Origin: Myroides odoratimimus
GTDB lineage: Bacteria > Bacteroidota > Bacteroidia > Flavobacteriales > Flavobacteriaceae
Assembly: GCF_030326305.1 (NCBI RefSeq)
Contig: NZ_JACAKB010000020.1
Location: 1 to 64,000, forward strand
Length of the DNA stretch: 64,000 nt
Direction: 5' to 3'
Made by a program: the position numbers and the translations under genes. Under the pieces are notes generated by a model that saw nothing but the letters and a program-made list of their open reading frames with translations, did not search any database and was not told the origin of the DNA. Numbering within the stretch: the stretch's first letter is position 1; each line of letters opens with the position of its first letter. Positions 35,497-42,894 of the stretch are shown here, piece by piece.

Positions 35497-36351
35497 ATGA
35501 CTATTTCATACAAAAATGCTACAGTAGCAGATTGTGAATTACTAACAGAGACTGCATTAGCTTCCAAGAGATATTGGGGATACAGAGAGGAATATATGTC
35601 TATGTGGACAGATGATCTAACAATCACAGATATTAATTTTAGAAAAGGAGAACTTATCAAATGTTTTTATGCAGATGAATATATTGGCTTTTTTGAATTA
35701 GAAGATAAAGGCCCTTACCTATGTATAGACCACTTTTGGGTATTGCCTGCACATATTAATAAAGGATATGGGCGAGTGATCATGTCTCAAATTAAAGCGA
35801 TAGCTAAGTCCAGAGGATATAAGTATATAGAGGTGTATGCAGAGCCTAATGCAAATCTCTTTTATGAGAAAATGGGAGGTGTATGTGTACGTCAGGTGTT
35901 AACTAGTGTCCCTGGTCGTATGATGAAGGTGTATCACCTACCTGTTGTAGAAGAAAATTGGATAGATCTAGATACGGCAGGGCTTGTCGTAGTAGAAGAA
36001 GGTAAACTATTACTAGCGTATAGCAATAATAAGAAGGCTTGGTATCTACCTGGAGGAAAGATCGATGAAGGAGAGGGGAGTAGAACTGCTCTTATTCGAG
36101 AGATAGAAGAGGAGTTAAATCTAGTGCTAGACGTAGATAGGCTGACTTTTTTACATCATATCACTGCTCCTGCCTATGGGGAGAAGCTTAATATCATGAT
36201 GCAACAAGACTGTTATAGTTATAGCCTAAATGGAGAAACTATAGAAGCTACTAATGAAATAGGAGCTGTGAAGTATTTCAGTTTAGAAGAATATAAGAAA
36301 GAAGAAGTACAAGTACCAGGGGTACTGATGGTATTCAATATTTTATCATAA
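35497..36351 (+). CDS. GNAT acetyltransferase fused to NUDIX hydrolase
   Basis: This 284-residue protein carries two domains. Residues about 1-145 are a GNAT acetyltransferase (FWVLPAHINKGYGRVIMSQI is the acetyl-CoA loop, then YAEPNANLFYEKMGG). Residues about 155-284 are a NUDIX hydrolase. Its box starts at GGKIDEGEGSRTALIRE and continues IEEEL, fitting G-x5-E-x7-RE-x2-EE. The pairing suggests a joint role on one metabolite or nucleotide derivative. The substrate is unknown. Confidence 0.88.
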   Translation: MTISYKNATVADCELLTETALASKRYWGYREEYMSMWTDDLTITDINFRKGELIKCFYADEYIGFFELEDKGPYLCIDHFWVLPAHINKGYGRVIMSQIKAIAKSRGYKYIEVYAEPNANLFYEKMGGVCVRQVLTSVPGRMMKVYHLPVVEENWIDLDTAGLVVVEEGKLLLAYSNNKKAWYLPGGKIDEGEGSRTALIREIEEELNLVLDVDRLTFLHHITAPAYGEKLNIMMQQDCYSYSLNGETIEATNEIGAVKYFSLEEYKKEEVQVPGVLMVFNILS

Positions 36352-36358
36352 GATAACT

Positions 36359-36388
36359 AAGACCTAAACAATGCTTAGGTCTTTTTTT
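36359..36388 (+). terminator. Terminator of GNAT-NUDIX gene
   Basis: AAGACCTAA (36359-36367) pairs with TTAGGTCTT (36375-36383), followed by T residues, 8 bp after the stop. Confidence 0.9.
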
Positions 36389-36399
36389 GTGGTATTTAT

Positions 36400-36437
36400 A
36401 AAAAAATAAGAGGTTCTTATCATCCGATAAGAACCTC
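36400..36437 (-). terminator. Terminator of OMP gene 36461
   Basis: A perfect 12-bp stem pairs GAGGTTCTTATC (36410-36421) with 36426-36437. On the minus strand it is followed by TTATTTTTTT. Confidence 0.9.
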
Positions 36438-36460
36438 CATAGTTATATTAGGTATCTGTA

Positions 36461-37093
36461 TTAGAATTTATATCCTACAGATAGTTGGAATACTCCATTT
36501 TTAGAAGCCTCTCCTTCTTTGTTTACTTTAGAAAGACCTACGTTATAACGAGCGTCAAAGAATACTCCCATAGGAAGTTCATATCCAGCTCCGAAGTTTA
36601 CGCCAAAATCAAAAGATTTAACACTGTCTTTAAAATCTTTATCAATGTCGTCAAACCCTGTTCCTTGTACATTTTGACCAGCAATAATTAAATCATTAAT
36701 TTTATTCTTAGCCTTAACATTAAATCCAAATTGTGGTCCTACTTGTACGTTTAACCCTTTTACAAGGTAATATTTAGCCATTATAGGAATATTAATGTAA
36801 CTTAATTGACTTGTTACATCAATTTTATTTTGTACTCCATTGAACGAATCACTTTCCTTTATCTTAAAACCTTGTTCTGAATAAAGTATCTCAGGCTGAA
36901 TAGAGAATTTTTCATTAATAAAAATCTCTGCTACAGCTCCCACATGAAAGCTCGTACGAGAAGACGCATCAGAATTAGTAAGGTTAGAAACGTTTAAACC
37001 AGCTTTAGCTCCGATTTTTACATCTGGAGTTTGTGCATTTGCAGAAAAACCTATTGCTAGGGCTGCAACTAATGATAAAGTAATTTTTCTCAT
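36461..37093 (-). CDS. PorT-like outer membrane beta-barrel protein
   Basis: This 210-residue protein has a signal peptide MRKITLSLVAALAIGFSANA. GAKAGLNVSNLTNSDASSRT and FHVGAVAEIFINEKFSIQPE are typical of PorT/OmpX-like barrels, and the protein ends in QLSVGYKF with a C-terminal aromatic. It is probably an outer-membrane barrel of unknown function, similar to the product of 34453 but with low sequence identity by eye. Confidence 0.85.
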   Translation of the reverse strand: MRKITLSLVAALAIGFSANAQTPDVKIGAKAGLNVSNLTNSDASSRTSFHVGAVAEIFINEKFSIQPEILYSEQGFKIKESDSFNGVQNKIDVTSQLSYINIPIMAKYYLVKGLNVQVGPQFGFNVKAKNKINDLIIAGQNVQGTGFDDIDKDFKDSVKSFDFGVNFGAGYELPMGVFFDARYNVGLSKVNKEGEASKNGVFQLSVGYKF

Positions 37094-37222
37094 ATCTTTA
37101 ATGTATTGTTAAATTTAACGTAAAACTAGTGCGAATTTCTCATAAAAACAAGGACTGTAAAGTGTTTAGGTGACAAAATGAGAATAAGTGATTGTGTAAT
37201 AGATTGAAAACAAGCGAATTTA

Positions 37223-37266
37223 TTGACTTAAATCAAAGCTTTTTATTTAGAACAATTCTATCTTTG
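37223..37266 (+). promoter_or_regulatory. Fnr-type box and TATCTTTG promoter of ABC exporter
   Basis: TTGACTTAAATCAA (37223-37236) is a perfect-arm Fnr/Dnr-type site. TATCTTTG (37259-37266) fits TAnnTTTG. Centre to TTTG end is 36.5 bases, so the site would sit near -41. The start codon of the ABC gene is only 5 bases beyond the box, so the mRNA should have almost no leader. Confidence 0.72.
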
Positions 37267-37270
37267 TACC

Positions 37271-39055
37271 ATGAGTTTGATAAAAATACTTAAACAGATA
37301 AAGCCTTTTGTAATGCCTTATAAGAGGTTAATCATAGGGACATTGATATTGACAGCCGTTGGGTCCTTCGCAGTGCAGGTAAATGCACTTATTATTCGCT
37401 CTATGGTGGATACGTTAAATGATGTAGTAAGTGGAGTGAAGGATTTGGCTTGGGGGTATAAGATGCTTGTTTTTAGTACTGTTGTTCTTATTGTAAAAGA
37501 AATTTTAAATGCCTTTATACAGTTTGGACAGAAGTTTTTTGGGGAGAAACTGCGTATTTATGTTTCTAGAGATATTTCACAGTTAGTCGTTACAAAGATA
37601 TTGACCTATCAAATGGCTTTCTATACCTCTGATGAGAATGATAGTGGTAAGCTACAGACTCGTATAGATCAGGGAGTAGGGAGTATTACTAGATTGATTC
37701 AGAACTTTTTTATCGATATCTTGCCTTTGTTTGCTAATGCTGTAGTGGCGTTGATATTTATCTATACGGCTAATGTGTATGTGGGTATAGTTAGTACAGC
37801 GATGATTCCTTTATACTTCTATGTGAGTCAGCTTCAGGCTAGCAAATTAAAAGGTTTTAGAAGAAAAATGCGTAGCTATAGAGAGAATAAAAACAATGGT
37901 ATTATCTCTCTGATTAATTCTATTACTGTCATTAAGTCTTTTGTAAGAGAGCCTTTAGAAGCGAAGAAGCATGAAGAGATTCAATATGATATGACAGAGA
38001 ATCAGTTACAGACTAGGCGGATGAGTTTTGTGTTTGATGCTGTAAAAGGGTTTATTGAGCAGTTCGGACTTGTAGTGATTATCCTGATGACAGCTTACTT
38101 TGTTCTAAAAGGAGAGATGACTGTAGGAGCTATTATGTTTCACGTTCTATTATTTAATAACGTTACAGCTCCTATTAGACAGCTTCACCGTATCTATGAT
38201 GATGTGAACGATGCAATGATTTACTCAGAGACTTTCTTTGAGATTATTAATGCAGATCATGAAGTAGAAACAACAGGTACTTATGTTCCTACCGAAATTA
38301 AAGGAGAGATAGAGATTAAGGATGTTTCTTTTGATTATCCTAATGGGACAAGCGCTTTAAAAGAAGTGTCTATGACGATAGAACCTAATCAAACTACTGC
38401 TCTTGTAGGGCTCAGTGGAGCAGGTAAGAGTACAGTGATTAATTTATTAGATAAGTTCTATGCACCTACTTCTGGACAAATACTGTTAGATGGTGTAGAT
38501 TTAAGAGAATACGATACTAAAGAACTTCGTAAGCACATAGGGCTTGTACTTCAGAAGAATCATATATTCCAAGGCAGTATAGCGCAGAATATACGTTATG
38601 GAAACCCTAATGCAACTATGGAAGAGGTAGAACTCGCAGCACAGAAAGCATATATTCACGAGCAGATCATTGATCTTCCTCAAGGGTATGAGTCTGATGC
38701 TCGCCTGTTATCAGGGGGACAACAACAGCGTATCGCTATAGCGAGGTTGTTCTTAAAAGATCCTGCTATTATTTTCTTAGATGAGCCAACAGCTAGTTTA
38801 GATGCTATCGCTACGGAGCAGATCAAGAAAAGTTTAGACGCAATTAAGGAAAACAGAACAGTGATTATCGTATCACATAGTATTTCTCAGATTATAGATG
38901 CTCATGATATTGTAGTGATGGAAAAAGGAAGGGTAGTGGAGAATGGTAAACATGAGGAGCTGTATGAAAATAAGAATACCTATTATGAGATCTTCTCTGC
39001 TATGGCAAATAGTTTAAACCTAGAGAAAATATCACAAACGTTACATCAAGATTAA
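37271..39055 (+). CDS. ABC exporter, fused permease and ATPase
   Basis: This 594-residue half-transporter has six membrane helices (about 1-320) and a nucleotide-binding domain (about 345-575). The latter has Walker A VGLSGAGKST, signature LSGGQQQRIAIARL, Walker B AIIFLDEPTASLD and H-loop VSHS. It resembles MsbA/McjD-like exporters and should act as a homodimer in the inner membrane. Nothing shows the substrate. A Fnr-type box in front suggests anaerobic or nitrosative induction. The start MSLIKILKQIKPFVMP matches the typical N-terminus of the family. Confidence 0.94.
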   Translation: MSLIKILKQIKPFVMPYKRLIIGTLILTAVGSFAVQVNALIIRSMVDTLNDVVSGVKDLAWGYKMLVFSTVVLIVKEILNAFIQFGQKFFGEKLRIYVSRDISQLVVTKILTYQMAFYTSDENDSGKLQTRIDQGVGSITRLIQNFFIDILPLFANAVVALIFIYTANVYVGIVSTAMIPLYFYVSQLQASKLKGFRRKMRSYRENKNNGIISLINSITVIKSFVREPLEAKKHEEIQYDMTENQLQTRRMSFVFDAVKGFIEQFGLVVIILMTAYFVLKGEMTVGAIMFHVLLFNNVTAPIRQLHRIYDDVNDAMIYSETFFEIINADHEVETTGTYVPTEIKGEIEIKDVSFDYPNGTSALKEVSMTIEPNQTTALVGLSGAGKSTVINLLDKFYAPTSGQILLDGVDLREYDTKELRKHIGLVLQKNHIFQGSIAQNIRYGNPNATMEEVELAAQKAYIHEQIIDLPQGYESDARLLSGGQQQRIAIARLFLKDPAIIFLDEPTASLDAIATEQIKKSLDAIKENRTVIIVSHSISQIIDAHDIVVMEKGRVVENGKHEELYENKNTYYEIFSAMANSLNLEKISQTLHQD

Positions 39056-39080
39056 AAATAGACATTTATAAATTAGGTTG

Positions 39081-39118
39081 TGTAATAGAGCCACTGCGTA
39101 TGCGGTGGCTTTATTTAT
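39081..39118 (+). terminator. Terminator of ABC exporter
   Basis: AGCCACTGC (39089-39097) pairs with GCGGTGGCT (39102-39110), followed by TTATTTATT. The stem is nearly identical to the terminator at 39325-39357, and both are followed by a Fnr-type box, so the unit seems duplicated. Confidence 0.85.
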
Positions 39119-39133
39119 TATAAAGCGTTTTTA

Positions 39134-39177
39134 TTGACTTATGTCAATGTTTTAGGGTTGTAGACAGTTGATATTTG
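39134..39177 (+). promoter_or_regulatory. Fnr-type box and promoter of predicted sRNA
   Basis: TTGACTTATGTCAA (39134-39147) is a perfect palindrome. GATATTTG ends at 39177 as a near-consensus -7 box. Centre to TTTG end is 36.5 bases, the same as at 37223, 39394 and 8418. No start codon with a credible ORF follows; the next element is a structured stretch ending in a terminator. Confidence 0.65.
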
Positions 39178-39183
39178 CTGAAC

Positions 39184-39357
39184 CAAAAGATCAAAATTAT
39201 TAGTGTCTCTCAAGAGATAAAGTCGGAAAAGCTAATAATTATAGTTCAAAAAAGATACCGCCAACCTGATATAAGATTATACATATTATGTGATTTAGAC
39301 TCTCACAAGTATAGGTTGTGTAATAAAGCCACTGCTTAGGCGGTGGCTTTATTTTTT
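39184..39357 (+). ncRNA. Predicted Fnr-controlled small RNA
   Basis: Between an isolated promoter and a strong terminator lie about 170 bases without a credible ORF. AATTATTAG (39195-39203) pairs perfectly with CTAATAATT (39232-39240), enclosing a TCTC-TCAA-GAGA hairpin (39206-39217). The 3' end is an 11-bp stem AAAGCCACTGC (39325-39335) / 39340-39350 followed by ATTTTTT. The transcript start near 39183 is inferred from the -7 box. Alternatively this could be a long 5' leader of the downstream operon, but the terminator and the second promoter at 39394 argue for a separate RNA. Confidence 0.55.
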
Positions 39358-39393
39358 GGGTGTGTACTAAGGTTTTTTGAGTGTGTTTATTTA

Positions 39394-39437
39394 TTGACTT
39401 ACGTCAATGTTTTTCGAGGTTAGGAAGAAGAACTTTG
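39394..39437 (+). promoter_or_regulatory. Fnr-type box and promoter of DUF2798-ribB-crp operon
   Basis: TTGACTTACGTCAA (39394-39407) is palindromic in both arms and core. GAACTTTG ends at 39437. The distance from centre to TTTG end is again 36.5 bases. The DUF2798 start codon is 28 bases on. The operon includes a Crp/Fnr gene, so autoregulation is possible. Confidence 0.68.
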
Positions 39438-39464
39438 TCTTGTCAATAAATAAAAAATAAAAGA

Positions 39465-39686
39465 ATGAAAACGAAGTATTATAAGTATGTAAATACGCTA
39501 TTTGTGGTTATCCCGATGACCCTTATTATGGCCTTTGTAGGGTTGATTAGAAATTATGGTTTTGGAGATGGATGGTTCTTTATGTTTTTAAAAGCATGGA
39601 GTGTAATGTTACCAGTGGCCTATGCTTCTGCCTTTCTAATTATTCCTGGAGCGCGCAAATATGCAGAGAGACTAATAAAAGAGTAA
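39465..39686 (+). CDS. DUF2798 small membrane protein
   Basis: This 73-residue protein has two membrane helices (about 10-30 and 40-62). The pattern NTLFVVIPMTLIMAFVGLIR, then WFFMFLKAWSVMLPVAYASA and PGARKYAERL, fits DUF2798. Function is unknown. It is separated by 3 bp from ribB and is the first gene of a three-gene operon behind a Fnr-type promoter. Confidence 0.85.
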   Translation: MKTKYYKYVNTLFVVIPMTLIMAFVGLIRNYGFGDGWFFMFLKAWSVMLPVAYASAFLIIPGARKYAERLIKE

Positions 39687-39689
39687 AAT

Positions 39690-40346
39690 ATGAATACATT
39701 AGAAAATGCCCTTAACCAATTTGGTTGGGATAGTCAAGAAAGAGTTAATCAAGCGTTGAGTTTTTTAAAGAGCGGTAAAGGTGTTCTTTTATTAGACGAT
39801 CAAGATAGAGAGAATGAAGGAGATATCATCTTCTCAGCACATTTAATGTCAGAACAGGATATGGCGATGATGATTCGTTACTGTAGTGGAGTAGTGTGTT
39901 TATGTCTAACAAATGATAAAGCAGACGAATTAGAGCTTCCCTATATGGTGACAGAAAATAGTTCTAGATTTCAAACACCTTTCACAGTAACTATAGAAGC
40001 TGCAGAAGGGGTAACCACTGGATTATCTGCCGCAGACCGATTAACTACCGTAAGAGCAGCAAGTGATAAGAATGCTAAACCGGTTGATCTAGCACGCCCA
40101 GGACATATATTTCCATTAAGAGCAAAAAATGGAGGAGTATTAGAGCGCAATGGACATACTGAAGGTGCGATTGACTTAATGAAGTTAGCCGGTTTACCTC
40201 CTCAAGCAGTATTATGTGAATTAATGAATGACGATGGTACAATGGCAAGATTGCCAGAGGTAGTGGAGTTTGCAAAAGAGCACAAAATGATGGTGTTAAG
40301 TATAGCAGACTTAGTATATTACCGTACTTTTGTTACAGAAAAATAA
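39690..40346 (+). CDS. ribB: 3,4-dihydroxy-2-butanone-4-phosphate synthase
   Basis: This 218-residue stand-alone RibB has the active-site acidic loop [17 protein letters not shown] (about 34-50). [31 protein letters not shown] and [12 protein letters not shown] are the other conserved motifs. It converts ribulose 5-phosphate to the four-carbon precursor of riboflavin. There is no GTP cyclohydrolase II domain. The location between a DUF2798 gene and a Crp/Fnr gene is unusual for a riboflavin gene; it suggests an extra flavin supply under low oxygen or nitrosative stress. Confidence 0.96.
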   Translation: MNTLENALNQFGWDSQERVNQALSFLKSGKGVLLLDDQDRENEGDIIFSAHLMSEQDMAMMIRYCSGVVCLCLTNDKADELELPYMVTENSSRFQTPFTVTIEAAEGVTTGLSAADRLTTVRAASDKNAKPVDLARPGHIFPLRAKNGGVLERNGHTEGAIDLMKLAGLPPQAVLCELMNDDGTMARLPEVVEFAKEHKMMVLSIADLVYYRTFVTEK

Positions 40347-40352
40347 TAAGTA

Positions 40353-40916
40353 ATGAAGCAGCTAATAGATTATATACAAGATAGAGTTGAATTAAATGAT
40401 CAGGAGCTAGATGTAATACTTTCTTTTTTTCACTATGAGAAACTAAAAAAGGGAGAACAACTTACATCAGCAGGGGCGAGTGCACAGAAGCTTTATTTTG
40501 TGTGTAAAGGGTGTTTGCGTATATTTTATATCAATGAGGCAGGGCAAGATGCTACGAGATTCTTTGCTTTTGAAAATCAGTTTGCTACAGCCCTAGTGAG
40601 TTTTATCAATAGCTCTACGTCATCCGAATATTTACAAGCACTAGAGATAAGCGAAGTATATTCTATTACGCACGCTGATTTTTACAATTTATTAGAGTTA
40701 GTCCCGAAGTGGGAGAAGTTCTACAGGCAGTATTTAGAATTCGCTTATATCAATAATACCAATAGATTACACGCTATGGTGACCATGGATGCGGCAGAGC
40801 GATATAATGAGCTACTCAAATTAAATCCCCTTATCGTACAACGACTACCCAATAAGATAGTTGCTTCTTACTTAAATATATCTCAAGAAACTCTGAGTAG
40901 AATAAAATCTAAATAA
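40353..40916 (+). CDS. Crp/Fnr-family transcriptional regulator
   Basis: This 187-residue protein has an effector domain (about 15-130, with KKGEQLTSAGASAQKLYFVC and KGCLRIFYINEAGQDATRFF) and a C-terminal helix-turn-helix (KIVASYLNISQETLSRIKSK). It lies 6 bp after ribB. It shares length and layout with the Crp/Fnr gene at 776, and both have the same repeat element directly behind them. It is the best local candidate to bind the TTGAC-N4-GTCAA boxes. No Fe-S cysteine cluster is seen, so it may sense a small ligand or haem. Confidence 0.9.
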   Translation: MKQLIDYIQDRVELNDQELDVILSFFHYEKLKKGEQLTSAGASAQKLYFVCKGCLRIFYINEAGQDATRFFAFENQFATALVSFINSSTSSEYLQALEISEVYSITHADFYNLLELVPKWEKFYRQYLEFAYINNTNRLHAMVTMDAAERYNELLKLNPLIVQRLPNKIVASYLNISQETLSRIKSK

Positions 40917-40929
40917 GTCGGATTATTTA

Positions 40930-41090
40930 TTTTAACTCAAAATAAGTGATAAACATATAAACGAAAAGTGATTATACAAAATAGGTCTGAATTAGCAATA
41001 CAAGCATTGTAGTATGGTTTTAGAGTTAATGAAATAGATATAAAGTAGAATTGCTTTGTAGTATGTGACTAATGCGAATTTTGAGTTTAA
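40930..41090 (+). repeat. TIR-flanked intergenic element, copy B
   Basis: The ends TTTAACTCAAAATAAG (40931-40946) and CGAATTTTGAGTTTAA (41075-41090) are inverted. The TIR sequence differs from copies A and C, but the two arms have changed together. Internally it is the copy most like A: ATAAACGAAAAGTGATTATA, GTAGTATGGTTTTAGAGTTA, ATGAAATAGATATAAAGTAG. It starts 14 bases after the crp stop. Confidence 0.8.
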
Positions 41091-41126
41091 CCCTCTTGAG
41101 AGTGTGTGCTGTTGAGAGGGTTTTTT
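41089..41126 (+). terminator. Terminator of DUF2798-ribB-crp operon
   Basis: AACCCTCT (41089-41096) pairs with AGAGGGTT (41115-41122), followed by TTTT. It begins where repeat copy B ends. Confidence 0.8.
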
Positions 41127-41197
41127 ATTTCATTGATTTAAGCAATATAAGATGAATAAGTTGTATCTTAGTAATACTGACATAAGCATATAAAACA

Positions 41198-41818
41198 ATG
41201 AATATAGATTTAAACGAACAGTTCTTTTGGGAATTAATAAAACAGTCTAATACTAGTGATAGTTGGCAGAATTATGATATAGATGAACATATTGATGAAC
41301 TAACTGCTCTCTTAACAGAATTGTCTTCAGAGGAGATGATTCTCTTTGAAATGACATTGAGAAAAAAAATCAATGAACTAGATAAGGTAGAGATAGGAGA
41401 GTTAGGTATTATTTTAGAAAACAGTTTTCAAGAAGAGGATGGGATTTATAACTTTGATGATCATATCTCTACAGATGGATTTATCTACTTTAGGTGTTGG
41501 TTAATTTTACGAGGAAAAGAGTTTTTCTACGATATCATAAAGGATATTAATGCCTTTATAAGTGGCAAATATTCTTTCGATATAGGAGATACATGGGGGG
41601 AAGGCTTATTGTATGTGAGTGATTTAGCCTATGATGCCAAGTATGGAACAGAGGATTCTAGTTTTGTGACAGATGCTGTAAATGAATTGTACCAAGATAT
41701 AGAACATTATGATGTTATAGACACACAATGGACTCGACCACCTTATACAGGTACAGCGTTACAAGCACACTATCCTGCATTAGTGAAAGAAATAGGAGAG
41801 CTAAGGAGAGAGGAGTAG
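41198..41818 (+). CDS. DUF4240 domain protein
   Basis: This 206-residue acidic soluble protein has FFWELIKQSNTSDSWQNYDI, ISTDGFIYFRCWLILRGKEF and SFDIGDTWGEGLLYVSDLAY, the order of conserved blocks in DUF4240. No catalytic motif is evident. Related proteins occur as orphans and in toxin-immunity contexts; no toxin gene is next to it. It stands alone. Confidence 0.82.
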   Translation: MNIDLNEQFFWELIKQSNTSDSWQNYDIDEHIDELTALLTELSSEEMILFEMTLRKKINELDKVEIGELGIILENSFQEEDGIYNFDDHISTDGFIYFRCWLILRGKEFFYDIIKDINAFISGKYSFDIGDTWGEGLLYVSDLAYDAKYGTEDSSFVTDAVNELYQDIEHYDVIDTQWTRPPYTGTALQAHYPALVKEIGELRREE

Positions 41819-41913
41819 TTTGTATAGAGATAAAATATATCATAAAACTAGAATTATAAATTCTAAAACTTATTTTTGTGTATAGAATTACAGGATAGTC
41901 TATTTTATTAATA

Positions 41914-42513
41914 ATGAGTTACACAAAATTAACTAAAGAGATAGAGAAGCATTATAAACAACTTGGTCTCCAATATCATTATAATGCTTTAGAGATTACG
42001 CTAGAAGAAGAGCATAAAAGATTAACGAGATATAATGAGGTGCGTGATACTATAATCGCGCAGTGGAAAGAGGCTAAGCGATATAAGGAGCTAATCTCTT
42101 GTGCTCATGGAGGCTGGTATAGTTATGAGGAGTTTAATGAACCTCTAGCATTATACTTTGTACAGCAAGAAGAACTTTTAGCTCTTAAGGTATTATGTGA
42201 ACGTGGTATTCGCTTTAGAGTAGAGGATATATTAAGTACACTAGTAAGGGCAGAAGAAGACTTCCCTAATATCACGAAGGAAGAAATGGTCAAGTTTAAT
42301 CTAGAGCTTTATTTAAAGAGCCAGGTATATCATCCAGTAGGAGAAGTAGTAAAATGGCGAAGCAAAGCGCTAACTCTAATTGATCACTTGATTCGATATA
42401 TAGAACAAACGAGAGAATCAGAGTATTTAAGACAATTAAATATACTTAGAGAGAAAGTATATTCATTAGAAGTGAAGAAATCAGATTTAAAATATTTTAA
42501 GCATAGGTTGTAA
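41914..42513 (+). CDS. Hypothetical protein, all-helical
   Basis: This 199-residue soluble protein is rich in Lys, Glu and Tyr and predicted by eye as nearly all helix (KHYKQLGLQYHYNALEITLE, VREK-type heptads at the end). No signal peptide or membrane segment. I do not recognise the family. It may accompany the DUF4240 gene 95 bp upstream, on the same strand. Its terminator overlaps the stop codon region. Confidence 0.6.
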   Translation: MSYTKLTKEIEKHYKQLGLQYHYNALEITLEEEHKRLTRYNEVRDTIIAQWKEAKRYKELISCAHGGWYSYEEFNEPLALYFVQQEELLALKVLCERGIRFRVEDILSTLVRAEEDFPNITKEEMVKFNLELYLKSQVYHPVGEVVKWRSKALTLIDHLIRYIEQTRESEYLRQLNILREKVYSLEVKKSDLKYFKHRL

Positions 42514-42531
42514 GTAATCTATGCTTTTTTT
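42499..42531 (+). terminator. Terminator overlapping the end of gene 41914
   Basis: AAGCATAG (42499-42506) pairs with CTATGCTT (42519-42526), followed by TTTTT. The 5' arm lies in the last codons of the gene. Confidence 0.85.
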
Positions 42532-42539
42532 ATTCATTC

Positions 42540-42697
42540 TTTAACCCAGATCGCGATAGACCTATTAACGAGAGTAAATCATACAAAACAGCTCTGAATT
42601 TATGAAAAAAGCATACTAAAGTATGGTTCTAGAAGAAATGAAAGAGATGTAAAGTAGAATTTATTCGTAGTATTGGGCGAATGGAATCTGGGTTTAA
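42540..42697 (+). repeat. TIR-flanked intergenic element, copy C
   Basis: The ends are TTTAACCCAGAT (42540-42551) and AATCTGGGTTTAA (42685-42697). Internal blocks are TTAACGAGAGTAAATCATAC, a central hairpin CATACTAAAGTATG, and AAAGTAGAATTTATTCG. The right end runs into the 3' part of a decayed antitoxin-like gene on the minus strand. Confidence 0.8.
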
Positions 42698-42894
42698 CTG
42701 AGCTAACATTTCGAAGGCGTCTACAAACTCTGTTGAGTTCTCTATGCGATCAAGTACCATGTTTTGTTGCCATTGAGGAATGTTAGATGATTCTTCTTCT
42801 GTTAGATAATCAATAAACAAGTCAACTTCTCAGGTAAATTCTCAAGTTTATAGTTAACTCTCTTTAGCCATTCTGATTTGTTATTATTGTCCAT
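42690..42894 (-). pseudogene. Antitoxin-like gene remnant, frameshifted
   Basis: The ATG at 42894 opens NNNKSEWLKRVNYKLENLPEK and stops after a frameshift near 42822. The next frame continues DLFIDYLTEEESSNIPQWQ, then MVLDRIENSTEFVDAFEMLA. The motif IPQWQxxxVLDRI followed by a short acidic helix resembles the small addiction-module antitoxins. The 3' end runs into repeat copy C (residues LNPDSIRPI). No toxin gene is found next to it. Family resemblance is moderate. Confidence 0.5.

Noticed and set aside
1343-42697. Repeat copies as integron attC sites
   Set aside because: They follow gene ends, but the ends do not fit RYYYAAC/GTTRRRY, the copies are far apart and in both orientations, and no integrase is present.
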